Assembly: GCA_033064195.1 (NCBI GenBank)
Contig: JARBJD010000039.1
Coordinates: forward strand, 124,001-188,000
Direction of reading: 5' to 3'
Source: Blattamonas nauphoetae
Lineage: Eukaryota; Preaxostyla; Oxymonadida
DNA: 64,000 nucleotides
The notes below the pieces were generated by a model. That model saw only the letters and a list, made by a program, of their open reading frames with translations. It was not told where the DNA came from and did not search any database. Position numbers and translations under genes: made by a program. Positions 22,051 to 32,633 of the stretch are shown in pieces. Numbering within the stretch: position 1 is the first letter of the stretch; each line of letters opens with the position of its first letter.

Positions 22051-22134
22051 TCCCGAACTGAGAAAGCCATTCGTCGACAATCACTGAAGAGTGATTCCGA
22101 CAATGGTTTCGAAAGAAGGGATGAAGAAAGTTTC
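22035..22134 (+). repeat. DIRS internal complementary region
   Basis: The first half is complementary to the outer left end of the element and the second half to the outer right end, joined at GAGTGATTCCGAC (about 22090-22102). In this family the region templates formation of a circular intermediate. It also fixes the element ends at 17772 and 22718. Confidence 0.8.
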
Positions 22135-22225
22135 CTGCCGCCACCCGCCCCAGCAACTCGACAATCGGAACGACTTAAAATAAGGAAACTTTCTTCCCCT
22201 CTTTCGAAATCCTCCCAACGGAGTA

Positions 22226-22580
22226 CAGGGTGGCCCAGAAGTAGTCTAACCGTATGGGTCGATCACTTTTCTTCGATCTTGCGCAATTGACCCCAATCGT
22301 CTTTCTCTTCTTTCCTATGCTTCAAAATTTCCCTTCTTTTCATTTCACAAGTGCTTCCTCGACTGTAGTCTCGATGGATCTCATGAAACGGGACTGACTC
22401 CGTTTTTTGAACACTCCTTTCTTGAGCGGACAAGGATTGTTGATCAACGAAACAGTGGTGAAAAGAAAAGAAGTGAAATTAAGAAGCATTGTAGTGAGGA
22501 GAAAGACGATTGGTGTCAACGGAATTTGTTCGACGAGAAGTGATCGACCCATAGGGTTAGACTACTTCTGGGCCACCCTG
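22226..22580. mobile_element. Tc1/mariner-type MITE nested in DIRS right repeat, 355 bp
   Basis: Inverted ends of about 45 bp begin CAGGGTGGCCCAGAAGTAG and continue through TCTAACC and ATGGGTCGATCACTT. The element is flanked by TA on both sides (22224-22225 and 22581-22582). CAGGGTGGCC ends with TA duplication are typical of mariner-like elements. It contains no transposase. Because it interrupts the DIRS repeat, it inserted after the DIRS element. Confidence 0.85.
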
Positions 22581-22582
22581 TA

Positions 22583-22695
22583 ACAAAGGGGGGATCACTT
22601 CACGGAACCAAAACTCCAAAAAAGCCAAAAAGTAACTCATTCTTTCTTCATTTAAGATCAATTCACAGGAAAATTACTCAAACTTTCTTCATCCC
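22583..22695 (-). repeat. DIRS right inverted terminal repeat (main part)
   Basis: Reverse complement of the left repeat. The first six bases of this repeat lie at 22220-22225 on the other side of the nested MITE. The element continues to 22718 through sequence matching the second half of the internal complementary region. Confidence 0.8.
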
Positions 22696-22724
22696 TTCTT
22701 TCGAAACCATTGTCGGAAACTTTT

Positions 22725-24544
22725 CTATTTTCTCAGTAATTTCAAGATTTCTTTCTGAACACAAGAAAGAACTGCGCTCGTTATAATCAACGTAATAAAG
22801 ATGCAGAATCCAAAATACTGAGTAATTGTTTTTAGCCCAAGACAGCCGTCAGAACACCGTTCGAGATGGATATCCACTTGACAAGATCCAATCCGATCGT
22901 TTCAGGGTTTCCTCGATGAAGATTATCCAAAAATGATTGCGTTACATCAGTAAACTGTTCCAGGCCGCTGGTTCCAGTGCATAAAATATCACCTAAGGCT
23001 GAACGATGTATTTGGAGAAGAAACAGGTTAATCAGAGATTAGACATACTATTCAGTACAAAAATTTGTCCATCTCGATACACAATGTTTTTAACTCTTAG
23101 GGACTGGCTGAGGACGAAGGGAAGTTGAACTTGGCCAATCATTCGCCCCAATGCTGACGCTGCATGACCAATGACAGGGAAATCATAGACAGTGCCTCCC
23201 ATTCCCTGAAAGATGAGAATAGAGCCATGGGCAGTCAAGAATATTGTGTGCGAATGGTCGGAACGGCTGTCGACGATCTGATCCTGGTTGAAGGATGAGT
23301 GATCGAGAAAAAGGATCGCTGGTGATTTATCTTGCTGGGAAGCTCGAACAAAGATCGAACCGTCACTGTTGACAAAGACTGGGACACTCTGCCCTCCTGA
23401 GACAATCGCTGACTCTGAGAAAGATTTGGGTGATGGAACAATGGTATTGTCTGCAAGTTGAACGGTGGGGATTGTGGTCGCTGAGTGTGTCAATTCTGTA
23501 AACGTGATTAAGTCCAGACGGTGGAGAAAAGTTGAATCCTGGAATGGTGCTTTGAATTCGAATATTGCTCCATTTTCTACAAAATGAGAAATGGATAAAA
23601 GATAGAGCAAACCAAGGAAGACAAATATCGCGTGGTAGGAGAGAGAGAACGAGACAATTGATGATAGTCCACGAGACGACGGAATACGCCCATGTCCATC
23701 TGAAAATCTGAAGATGATAACAAAAATGTTGTGAAAACATCTCAAAGGATCGAAATTGTGAGTCTCGATTCGATATAGTTAGAATGATGAGAGATCCAAT
23801 GTCTGTTTCAAATGATGAAGAATAGATTGAGTGAAATACCTGTTAGTCCGAGAATTGTCGAGTTCAGAGAGACTGCATTGGAAATATGATCAAACGGCGG
23901 AGTTGTGCTCGATGATTGGAGTTTGGTTATGATTGAAGCTTTGAGTGAAGAAAAGTCAGTTTTGCTTCTTTCTTTGGTTCGTGATGAAAAGTCCTCTGTG
24001 AGACAATCAACGAGATGTACACGTTGTATCTCTTTATCAGTTGGTAAGGTTTTCAAGAGAGGAAGAGGGAGTACGAGCGAGGTAGTTCCACGATTAGTGA
24101 TTGCTGGAAAATAAAGTCACAAAAATTGATTACATTTCAACAAGACACAATCAGAAAGATGGGGATGAGTTTGGGGTGAAGGATTATTCTGACTATAAGT
24201 TGATGTTGAGAAAATTTCGATTTTCTCTTCTGGAATGGGTTTTGAGAAGGAACTATGTCCTAGAATGGCGATATGAGATCCAAATGGATTGCATCCAATC
24301 GCTGAATGAAGAATAGTGGTGAATAAGTGTGAATGGATGAATCGAACAGTTTTCTTTGTAATAATGATATTTTGGATGTTTAGTTAGTGCGTGAAGTCGA
24401 TGACACGATGACAAAAACTACTTAATGGATTATAAAATTCTTATCAATGGAAATACGAACCGCGTAGAAAGTTCTTGGTGAGTCAAGATATAGAAGAAGA
24501 TTCAGGAGTAAGTCATCACTCAATGAATCAAAAAGCGAAGGCAT
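22725..24544 (-). CDS. F-box protein with RCC1-like propeller repeats, multi-exon
   Basis: The ATG at 24544 begins an F-box: MPSLFDSLSDDLLLNLLLYL, then a short intron, then SSCHRLHALTKHP. Downstream exons read as propeller-like repeats: SHIAILGHSSF, STILGLTDGHG-QNGAIFEF, PVFVNSDGSIFVRAS, TIFLTAHGSILIFQG and VYRDGQIFVLNTLGDILC. These resemble RCC1-type blades. Introns placed by frame include 24104-24133 (30 nt), one of about 115 nt near 23580-23690, and one of about 50 nt near 22995-23045. F-box proteins recruit substrates to SCF ubiquitin ligases. The C-terminus is uncertain: a 26-nt intron would add a hydrophobic tail ending at 22725, otherwise the stop is near 22835. The end lies only 6 bp from the DIRS element. 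Confidence 0.6.
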
Positions 24545-24743
24545 TTTGACAGAGGAGAAAAATGATTGAGAATCTGTGAGAACTTTGATTCAGCCTGGTA
24601 TTCTTGACAAAGTGGGCGGATCAAATGACATCAACACGCATAATTTTCCCCAACCAATGATGGAATTTTCAAAACATGAAAGAGCAAGGTGCAAGGCGAA
24701 CAGAACATGAAAAGGATTAAGAAACGATGTTTGGCTGTGAGAC

Positions 24744-25703
24744 TCAAATTTCTCCAACAGCAACAAACACAGGATGCTCTGGCAACTCTGTTGTTACAGC
24801 AGGCCGTTCTGGAGCTGAAACAGATTGTGTTCCAGTTACAAAGTTTTCTCCACTCGAAAAATAGAGAGTACAAGCTGACGGGAAGAGATCTGGAGTGACA
24901 ATTTTGATCTAAGGCGAGAATGCGAGAAAAATTGAAAAAAAAAGTGATAGGAATGAAGAAGAACAGCTGCAAACCTCGGTGCCTTCCGAGTCGAAGACCC
25001 TTTGAATCTTCTTCTTCGCATTGAATGCACCCGTCCCGATTTTGCACAATTGTGCAAGAGATGAGGGATAGTCAACAAATTTGATCTTTTGTTGTTTACG
25101 GTTTTGGTTGAGAACGAGAGTCATGCGAATCTGACTGGCTTTCTTCGATCGAGTTGCGTAGGCTGTCTCCTTGGCCTTAGCCACTCGTTCAAACAGACGT
25201 TGACGGTTTGGCGGAAGATCCTGAAAGTGGTAGACATCATTTTGGGTGTTGTCCCCTCGGAGGTTCTCTTCTTCAGAGTCTGACTGTTCAGATATCTCTG
25301 TTGCACGCAGAGTCGAGCTGCCGAGCGTGTTTGCGGAAATAATGTGTTTCTTTCCAAGAAATCGATTCACTGCAATCTCTCTCTCAATTTGATCCTCTTC
25401 GTACTGTTCATCTTCCTCATCATCTTCGTCCTCCAATTGTTTGTCATTCAGGTATCTGGCATACTGTTCACTGGGGTCATCATGAGGGGGAGGAGTAACA
25501 GCCTGGTTGATCGGAATATCGTTGTCGGATAGGATTTCATTGCATTGCTCTTCAAAAATATTGGAAATGATTGAGATTCTGTTTTGAAGATATTCTTCCT
25601 GTTCAAATTGCTGTTGTAGGAGAAGAGCAATCATTTCATCGTTAGCCGTTGAGTCCGAAGGTTCCATGAGTGGAAGGAGAGAGATTGAGTTGATCTGAGC
25701 CAT
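24744..25703 (-). CDS. Doublecortin (DCX)-domain protein
   Basis: The N-terminal half is acidic and helical (MIALLLQQQFEQEEYLQNR, LEDEDDEEDEQYEED). A basic DCX-like domain follows: RMTLVLNQNRKQQKIKFVDY, SLAQLCKIGTGAF, KKKIQRVFDSEGTE, then after a roughly 66-nt intron (about 24910-24975) IKIVTPDLFPS and TLYFSSGENF. The closing pattern of strand, S-x-GENF, is typical of DCX domains, which bind microtubules. After GENF a further 25-nt GT-AG intron is possible, which would end the protein a few residues later instead of at 24744. A cytoskeletal role is inferred from the domain. Confidence 0.65.
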
Positions 25704-25740
25704 GAGTATTTCCGAGAAAAGTTTAATTTAAGGGACGATC

Positions 25741-26100
25741 TCAAACTTCAGACTTTTCCAGGATAGATGCCGATCTAAAGATTGATTTTACTCTATATAG
25801 TCTGAAAATATTTGATTGTATTACTTGCCATGATTTATCTTGGACCATTGCGGCCATACGCCTGAAAGACGAACATTCCCACCCAGCATGCGTGACACCT
25901 GACATCAGTGGAGAATATTTGCTAAATCCGCAAAGAATGAAACATTTGACATGATTCCTAACATCAAAACAACATGAAAACGAGACAAAACTGAAAGCAC
26001 CAGAACGATCCGCGTCCACAAATCAAACCATCTTCATCGAGGTTCGCGTCTGTGTCCAGAATAAGAAGAAGAGGACTCAAAAACAGAAATAAACTGAGAG
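25741..26100. other. Interval between two minus-strand genes, nothing firmly supported
   Basis: A 92-codon minus frame covers most of it, but its sequence shows no domain and contains possible intron signals. It may hold the true 3' exon of the upstream disordered-protein gene, since a 25-nt intron near 26105-26130 would extend that gene by about 28 residues. Confidence 0.3.
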
Positions 26101-28623
26101 TCAAGGAGTGTCTGAATTCGTAAAGGCCAAATCCACAAAATTTGGCCTGTGTTGGAGAGACGAATCACTGAGACGACCGACTTGTGTTGTTGATTTATCA
26201 ACGCTCTCCTTCTCCTGACTCTCCCTCTCCTCCCAATCCAGATCAAGGCCCGACAAGAAGCTTGGAATCGACGTCGTGTTTGTTTCAAAATCGCTGCCGC
26301 TGAGAGATGGCCCAGACTGATCGGTGAACGGCATCAGATCTGAACTGTAGTATGAGGTTCCATTCGACCCGTTCACTCCGAACCACGCGTCAACAGCAGT
26401 GCTCGTAACACTTGGCGATGCTTCAATCGAGTCCAGAGAGGCGTATGGATGAGACAGTGTTCCATCCTCGGAGATCCTTGGGAACGGTCGTGAATGGAGG
26501 AATGATTGTGGCTCAGAAATGACTGTCTGTGCAGACATTGTTGGAGTGCTGAACAGACCCTGGAACGGCGACCCATCCTTCTCAGAATACTCGCCGAATG
26601 GCGACATTCCAACGGATGCTATTGTTGGATCGAAAGCAGAGCGGAGGCCAGCGTCGATTGAGATCGAGAACGAATACGTGTCATCTGTTCTTGTGGAGAG
26701 CTCCATGGAGTCTTTGACGTCGCCAACGCTGTCTTCGCTTACGACTCCTGAAAATCCATGTAAGCGGTTAGGAACACGTGGAAGGGGGACACCAAGGGCT
26801 CCGCGAAAGCCAAAGGACGGTTGGGTGGTCACTCGATGTGGAAGAGACCCTGATGGGGTGATGGGGGATCGTTGCTTGGTGGGAGGGCTGTGTGTGTTGT
26901 TGAAAACAGATTGTTTTGGAAAAGGTGGCGAAAAATGATGATTGGTAGGCGATGACGAAATGGTGAGATTCTGCGCTGTGGTCTGCGATGGATTGGACGA
27001 CGACGATTGTGAAAAAGATGACGTGGACACAGGAGTGGTTGCACGATTGTGCGGGAGTATATAGTCCTGTGCTTTGATGTGATTTTCGACAGAATCTCTT
27101 CCGTCAATTTCCTGAATTCTTTGGTCACTTGGAGGCAATAAATGAAAATTAGGATCTTGGTGAACGAGCGGTTTTGCACTTGGCACAAAATGAATAACTT
27201 TGGGATGGGATTGAGGTTTCGGATCGCTTCCTATCCATCCAGTCACATTGACCGATGGAGCAGAAGGATTTGAAAGAGTGTTTGACGGAGTTTGTTTGGT
27301 CACAGTCGTTGGGCGAGCTTTCGACGGAACAAACGGTGCAGCTGTATGAACGAAATCCGATAAAGCAAGCTGGTCAGTATGTTCACTGAGAGAGACAGAT
27401 ATTGCTCGGTTCGTCGGTTTTGGGTTTCGACGTTTGTAGATCAACCCACCTGAGTCAGCCTGTTCATGGGTAGCTTCAAGTGGGACAGTTTTGGAAGGGG
27501 GAGTTGTGTTTGAAATGCTAGTCTTAAGTTGGAGGGGAAGATCGATGGGCGACGGTATGGGGAGCTGAGCTGGAGCTTGAAGTGGCGGTGGTTGTTTTGG
27601 GTCAACGTTCGGTTTTGTGTGCGAAAAAAGAATCGGGGGATGAACATCGGCTTGGGGAGTAGCTGAATCTGATGTGATTTGGAGATTGCTGACCGTGTCT
27701 GGTGTCACTGGGCGACGAACTGACAAATCTTCGGTTTCTGACACTAATGTGACAGATTCGAGCGGAACTCGCGTTCCAATGCCAGTTGTGGAAGGGGCAT
27801 CAAGGATGGGTGTTCGAAGTGCCATGCCAAGAGATTCGTAATGAAAGCCTTCTGTGAGGGGAGTCTGTTCAGAACAGTCAGAGATGATAGAGAGGTTCCC
27901 TTGTTTTGTTAAACGCTTTCGATGTCGTCGTTCTCTTTTTCGCCGTCTTTGCCTTGCTCGTTCGCGTTCTTTTCTGGCTTCACGTCTTTTCTCTGATTCA
28001 TGGTCTGAATCATTCCCATCATTATGTTGAGAGTTGAGAATTTCCCAATCTCCATCAGAGGATGATGACATATCGTCACCGTCTATACTGTCAGTCCCAT
28101 TGGGATCATTGTTGGAGTTGTCTGGTCGACTTGGTGCAACTTGTTTTGGTGTTGGGAGGAGTGAGTTAAGTGATGTAGGTTGCGGTTTTGGTTTAACTGG
28201 AATTTGTACATAAATCTGTGAATTATGTGGGACAAAATTTAGGACGGGAGAGGCTACGATTCCTGCGTCGATTTCACCACCTCGTTGAGAGAGTGATACT
28301 TGATTTGAAACAGCACTGACACCATGGAGAGACTGACCTTGAGGTTGCATGTTTGGTGACAGAATGACAGATGGTGGGTTGATTTCATATCCCTGTGAAG
28401 TTGGATGGTAGATGAAGCTTGCGTTTGGCTGGTAACTGAGATGTATCTGAAGAGGATCCTGTGTTGAAGGATACTCTGTTGATAAAAATGAAGGTTGAAA
28501 AGGGAGAGGTTCAAGAAAAGGCTGAAGTGGAGCTGGTGTAGTGTCCTCACTTCGAATTGGGGAGAATGACGACCGGTCTGGTTCAAAGTCCACGAAGAAG
28601 CCGTAATCAACCGGATCAGTCAT
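26101..28623 (-). CDS. Large disordered Ser/Pro-rich protein, 840 aa
   Basis: A single open frame from MTDPVDYGFFVDFEPD. It is dominated by Ser, Pro, Thr and Gln, with one strongly basic helical patch at about residues 210-235 (ARKERERARQRRRKRERRHR) that could bind nucleic acid or act as a nuclear signal. The last 150 residues contain acidic and aromatic motifs (LDLDWEERESQEKE). No globular domain, signal peptide or membrane helix is seen. I do not recognise a family. Its real status rests on the length of the frame and consistent composition. Confidence 0.65.
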   Translation of the reverse strand: MTDPVDYGFFVDFEPDRSSFSPIRSEDTTPAPLQPFLEPLPFQPSFLSTEYPSTQDPLQIHLSYQPNASFIYHPTSQGYEINPPSVILSPNMQPQGQSLHGVSAVSNQVSLSQRGGEIDAGIVASPVLNFVPHNSQIYVQIPVKPKPQPTSLNSLLPTPKQVAPSRPDNSNNDPNGTDSIDGDDMSSSSDGDWEILNSQHNDGNDSDHESEKRREARKERERARQRRRKRERRHRKRLTKQGNLSIISDCSEQTPLTEGFHYESLGMALRTPILDAPSTTGIGTRVPLESVTLVSETEDLSVRRPVTPDTVSNLQITSDSATPQADVHPPILFSHTKPNVDPKQPPPLQAPAQLPIPSPIDLPLQLKTSISNTTPPSKTVPLEATHEQADSGGLIYKRRNPKPTNRAISVSLSEHTDQLALSDFVHTAAPFVPSKARPTTVTKQTPSNTLSNPSAPSVNVTGWIGSDPKPQSHPKVIHFVPSAKPLVHQDPNFHLLPPSDQRIQEIDGRDSVENHIKAQDYILPHNRATTPVSTSSFSQSSSSNPSQTTAQNLTISSSPTNHHFSPPFPKQSVFNNTHSPPTKQRSPITPSGSLPHRVTTQPSFGFRGALGVPLPRVPNRLHGFSGVVSEDSVGDVKDSMELSTRTDDTYSFSISIDAGLRSAFDPTIASVGMSPFGEYSEKDGSPFQGLFSTPTMSAQTVISEPQSFLHSRPFPRISEDGTLSHPYASLDSIEASPSVTSTAVDAWFGVNGSNGTSYYSSDLMPFTDQSGPSLSGSDFETNTTSIPSFLSGLDLDWEERESQEKESVDKSTTQVGRLSDSSLQHRPNFVDLAFTNSDTP

Positions 28624-28841
28624 GTATTCACTATAATGAAGAGGCTACTCACCGAGGCAACGGTGATGGTTCGAAGAGTTTTGTCCTACGGTTTGATCGC
28701 GTCAACTACACATTTTGGAGAAGTTTACCCAACTATTTCGGAATTATCACGAAAAGACATTCAAACACTGAAATGAAAAAAAGATATATCAGAGTAATCT
28801 CAAAATAAAGAGAGAATGAAGAATGATCAAATCGTGCCGAA

Positions 28842-31800
28842 CTAATCGGAATCACCAGTCAAAGACGTACTACGTACTGCGATATCCGCTTGCCGAAGTC
28901 TCTCTGATGGTTGTAAAACAATTGGAGTGGTTCGCGGGAACATTGTCGACAAATCTCGATTACCGTCCGATTCTGGAGTTGATGGTGAGCGACCAAGGAG
29001 AGCGGAAGGAAGGAAGTGTTGCGTGTGCGGTTGAGAAGTGAGTTGTATTGCTGGAGTGGGAAGAGGAGCGGATGATGGAGAGATAGTGGAGGGTGAAGCG
29101 AGTGGATGTGATTGAGAAGTTTGCGATGAAGCGGTCGAGATATGTCGATGACGTCGATGGAAGGAAAGGCGAGATTTGTTCACATTTTCAGCTTCATGCC
29201 CCAGTGATGAGTTTTCCTGATTCTCGTCTGTGTTATGTTCCATTCTTCGCTTCAGATTTGACAGAGATCGGATGGAAGAGTGTGCGGGAGAAAACTGAGA
29301 CGACGCGAAGGGAAGAGCAGAAATCTGGCGAACCTGACTCGGAGAAGTGTTTGGAGTGAGCGACGATGGCGGGTGATTTGATGGTGGGATGTCCAAATCA
29401 GTTTCAAAAGGATCGCTTTGGCCGGTTTGGATAGAGGATTGCCGATATGTCGTTGAGAGATCAGACGAGACGGGGTTGACGGAGGAGTGGGGAGACGAAT
29501 GGAGGAGAAGAGAGGATGGTGGATGGTCGTCTTCAGGACCCTCACTCAAAGACTCAGCCGGAGTGAGACGGAGAGGTGTGGAGAGAGAGTTCACAATTGG
29601 ATCGGAAGCATTCTGGTGACGTCCCGACTGATTGGTTGATGGAGAGGTTGTGAAGTGTTTCTTTTCGTCACCCTCCAGCCAGTCTGGGAGAAGAGTGTGT
29701 GGAACAACATTCTCGTGCTGACTGTCGCTCTCTTCCCGCAAAGTCGGACTAAACCGAACTTTTCTCGTCCTTTCTGTCGAACGCCTTTCCATCCCTTCTC
29801 CAGCGCTTCCACTCTCATCCTCGCTTCCTGCTTTTCTTTTCCTCTCCGTTTTGTTTTCTGCAATCTCTGCTTCGACCCTGGCGAGAGGTGTCTTTCCAAT
29901 CATCCTGTCTGACATGGTTTGGAAATATGATTCGCGGAACGCGAGTCTTTTTCTTTCGCTTTCTTCTCGTTCAAGTGCAATTTTGATCGCTTCCTCGGCC
30001 CTTCGTTTTCTGTCCAATTCTTCTTCCTTCCTTCTCTTCTCCAGTTGTTGCCTTCTCTCCTCCTCCTTCTTCTGCTCCTCTTCTCTCCTTCGGACCAAAT
30101 GTTCCATCATCAACCTTTCTTCTTCATCTTCTCTCAGTTTCACGAGCAGTTGTTCAATTCTCTGCCTCTTCTCGTCCTCCACGAATGTCCGCCATCCTCC
30201 GAGGACCCTCCTCGCCATTTCCATCAGCTTGTCTTCTCTCCACCGCATCAACTTCACTTCAGCCAACTTCGCATCGATTCGACAATCCAAAAAAGCACAG
30301 AGTGCCTTCCTTTTCCTCATTTCTTCCAAGAAGTGCGTGCTTCTTGCTTCATTCCTCCATTCCGTGAAGATTTGATACCTTTGGAGACTGTCTCGCTTCT
30401 CCGCTTCTCTCTCCTGCCGACAGGCAACCTGACGAAGACAAACACGTTCCGATGAATAACGATACCACAATCGGACAATTCTGGGAAGAACAATCGTTTT
30501 CTGCCTCCAAAACTGGAACAGTTGGCGCTGTCTGAAATTGTTCCAACTTGTGAAGAATCTTTGTGCCTTCTGCTCCATCCCAACTTTCTCCTTCCTTCTC
30601 TCCTGCTTCGAGTGAACGTAGGCACGCCACGATGTCAAAACGAGGCGCGTTTCATTTGCTGCGGAGTTGGACGAGAAGACAGTCGAAAGATGGTCGAGAT
30701 GATTCAGCATTGTCTTGTTTCGCCATTCTCGAAAAAGATCCGTCCTCCTTCTGTTATTAACACGACAACAAACATCCTGTCCTTTCAGTTTGATCAATCG
30801 TCGACTCGTTGTGACTTGATGGAGAGCATGCAAGGCTCGATGTTGCATCCAGAGCGAGCAGAACCGTTCAGCTTTCTGTTCTCGACACTTTTTTTCCTGT
30901 CTCTGTCGAACAAACAATCTCAACTTCAGATAACAGGTCTTCATCAATCTCGTCTGGTATTGTGCTCGAGCCTGAGAAATCATGGCCACTTCTGTCCTCC
31001 ACGAATGGAAAACGACAAGCGAGGCAATCATCGGATCGGAAAAGGTCGATTTTGGAACCTGTTTCGTGACCAGATTCCCGATTAGTGTCTTGTCTGTGAG
31101 ATGCTGGGCTGGGGAAGTCAATGTGGGTGACGGGAGGGCGTGGAGAAATGAAAAATGGAAATGTGAGTTGGCACCAACACATGTCGACGTGAACAAAGTT
31201 CGCTGAGTCCATATTTCTGAAGAATTCCGAATTTGCCTTTTGTGGTTGGTGTGAATCCGCCAGAAACGGAAAAACCTTTTCATCCGATTCGTAAGAAGTT
31301 GGAGACGATCCAGGTTACTGTGTTTTTCTTCATTGAAGTGATTTTTCCACTTTCTGAAGTAAAATTTCAGTTGAAATTGGCGGTGATGGTCTAATGGATC
31401 ACAACTGTTCGGGGGAATCAGTGGCGTGGACTGTTTTCGGTGGCTTGAGTATGATGTGGTGGGTTCCGTTGATGAAAGTTGTTGGTTAGGTTTTGTGATG
31501 GGTGGTGAATGCGGGTGAGTGCATTGATGAGTCTGTGTGACGATGGGAACTTGATGCACATTCGATGAAAGCTGACGAGAATTGTCTGAAAGTGACACGA
31601 ATGGGGTGGGTTTTGGTGATTCATGTGGATTATGAGTGGAGTTTAGATTGAGAGGAGTCGTCTGATGTCTAATTGAATGAGATGGAGTTTTCATTTGAAA
31701 CTGTAGTGAATTAGTCACATGATTAATAGGTTCAGGGACTGACATTGTGGTAGGTGCGTTTGGGGTCACAAATTTCACCGTTTTTTTCTGAGTATCGAAA

Positions 31801-32633
31801 AGCGCGTCCTTCCAAGTTGTAACGAACGGCTGAAAGGTATCATCACAATTATTGTGCAAATGATTCGATTTCATGAGCGAACTAGGTTGAATGGAACTAA
31901 TTCCTTCATTTTTCTTCTGTTCATAATTGGTTCGCTCACTTTTGGAACTTTGGGGTGATTCTGACAGTTTCTGGTCGATATCCTGAAATAATGGCGTGAA
32001 TTTAACTGAGTGAGAAGATGGAGATCTCAATGTAACCAAAGTTCTCTCAGTAAGTGGCGTCTGAATGTCTGAGTTAATTTTATCATTAAACTGGTGAAAA
32101 TCGTGAATCTCCTCCAAGTTTTCTTTGTTTTCTGTTGTAATGTGAGAGTTTTCTATCATGGATTTAGATGATAACTCCTCCTTCTGGAAGAGAGTCGTTT
32201 CATGTGATGGATGTGATGAAGGTGATATAGGGTGTAAATGTGAGGGAAAATCCAGGAAAATCGGATGATCATGAGGTGGTGAGGTCTGGGTAGCTATTTC
32301 ACAACCGACTGATTCAACAGCCAAAATTTGGGGGTTGTGATTTGAATTGACGATGGTTTCTCCAAAGTTGGCTGAGTCAAAGTGAACAGACTCATTGTGA
32401 GGCAAAGGAAGATTCACATGTAAATCTTTTTTCTTTGGGAATACAGGATTTATTGGATGAGCAAGGATGTAGGACTGTTTAGTTTGAGGACGTCGATTCC
32501 TGGCGCTCTCTGCAGGTTGATGCTTAAACAGACGTGAAGCTGCCTTTAGAAGTTGTACATCATTCAAGGCTTCCAGATAGGAGACGGGTTGACGCACACG
32601 ACTTGATGCTCGAGGTCGTGATTGATATGTCAT
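28842..32633 (-). CDS. SFI1-like centrin-binding repeat protein, 1,263 aa
   Basis: Residues about 440-880 contain a series of Trp-centred helical repeats of the SFI1 type: FYFRKWKNHF, RFFRFWRIHTNH, VVFHSWRTEV, ERFCSLWMQHRALH, LFREWRNKTM, LVLTSWRAYVH, RFFTSWNNFRQRQLFQFWRQ, QIFTEWRNEAR, LMRWREDK and VLGGWRTFVEDEK. Such repeats form a long helix that binds centrin at basal bodies and microtubule-organising centres. A charged coiled coil follows (RREEEQKKEEERRQQLEKR). The flanks are Ser/Pro-rich. The frame is intact without introns. SFI1 proteins connect or duplicate centriolar structures; a basal-body role here is inference. Confidence 0.75.
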   Translation of the reverse strand: MTYQSRPRASSRVRQPVSYLEALNDVQLLKAASRLFKHQPAESARNRRPQTKQSYILAHPINPVFPKKKDLHVNLPLPHNESVHFDSANFGETIVNSNHNPQILAVESVGCEIATQTSPPHDHPIFLDFPSHLHPISPSSHPSHETTLFQKEELSSKSMIENSHITTENKENLEEIHDFHQFNDKINSDIQTPLTERTLVTLRSPSSHSVKFTPLFQDIDQKLSESPQSSKSERTNYEQKKNEGISSIQPSSLMKSNHLHNNCDDTFQPFVTTWKDALFDTQKKTVKFVTPNAPTTMSVPEPINHVTNSLQFQMKTPSHSIRHQTTPLNLNSTHNPHESPKPTPFVSLSDNSRQLSSNVHQVPIVTQTHQCTHPHSPPITKPNQQLSSTEPTTSYSSHRKQSTPLIPPNSCDPLDHHRQFQLKFYFRKWKNHFNEEKHSNLDRLQLLTNRMKRFFRFWRIHTNHKRQIRNSSEIWTQRTLFTSTCVGANSHFHFSFLHALPSPTLTSPAQHLTDKTLIGNLVTKQVPKSTFSDPMIASLVVFHSWRTEVAMISQARAQYQTRLMKTCYLKLRLFVRQRQEKKCREQKAERFCSLWMQHRALHALHQVTTSRRLIKLKGQDVCCRVNNRRRTDLFREWRNKTMLNHLDHLSTVFSSNSAANETRLVLTSWRAYVHSKQERRKEKVGMEQKAQRFFTSWNNFRQRQLFQFWRQKTIVLPRIVRLWYRYSSERVCLRQVACRQEREAEKRDSLQRYQIFTEWRNEARSTHFLEEMRKRKALCAFLDCRIDAKLAEVKLMRWREDKLMEMARRVLGGWRTFVEDEKRQRIEQLLVKLREDEEERLMMEHLVRRREEEQKKEEERRQQLEKRRKEEELDRKRRAEEAIKIALEREESERKRLAFRESYFQTMSDRMIGKTPLARVEAEIAENKTERKRKAGSEDESGSAGEGMERRSTERTRKVRFSPTLREESDSQHENVVPHTLLPDWLEGDEKKHFTTSPSTNQSGRHQNASDPIVNSLSTPLRLTPAESLSEGPEDDHPPSSLLLHSSPHSSVNPVSSDLSTTYRQSSIQTGQSDPFETDLDIPPSNHPPSSLTPNTSPSQVRQISALPFASSQFSPAHSSIRSLSNLKRRMEHNTDENQENSSLGHEAENVNKSRLSFHRRHRHISTASSQTSQSHPLASPSTISPSSAPLPTPAIQLTSQPHTQHFLPSALLGRSPSTPESDGNRDLSTMFPRTTPIVLQPSERLRQADIAVRSTSLTGDSD

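Larger units (their letters stand above)
17772..22718 (+). mobile_element. DIRS-type tyrosine-recombinase retrotransposon fossil, structurally near-complete
   Basis: Parts in order: left inverted terminal repeat, gag-like gene (17958-19208), reverse transcriptase-RNase H region (about 19210-21020), tyrosine recombinase region (about 21100-22050), internal complementary region, right inverted repeat. Family evidence is the reverse-transcriptase YLDDFIVMG box, an RNase H-like SDASEWGLGV segment and recombinase signatures. There is no DDE integrase and no long direct LTR. The coding region uses overlapping frames, as this family is known to do. It looks nearly whole, with perhaps about two breaks. 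The terminal repeats look identical over about 119 bp, implying a young copy. A mariner-type MITE is inserted in the right repeat. No Dam-like methyltransferase domain was recognised. Confidence 0.85.

Noticed and set aside
17772-22718. Polinton/Maverick or LTR retrovirus-like identity for the retroelement
   Set aside because: There is no DDE integrase, protein-primed polymerase or capsid set and no direct LTRs. Inverted repeats, an internal complementary region and a tyrosine recombinase define DIRS.
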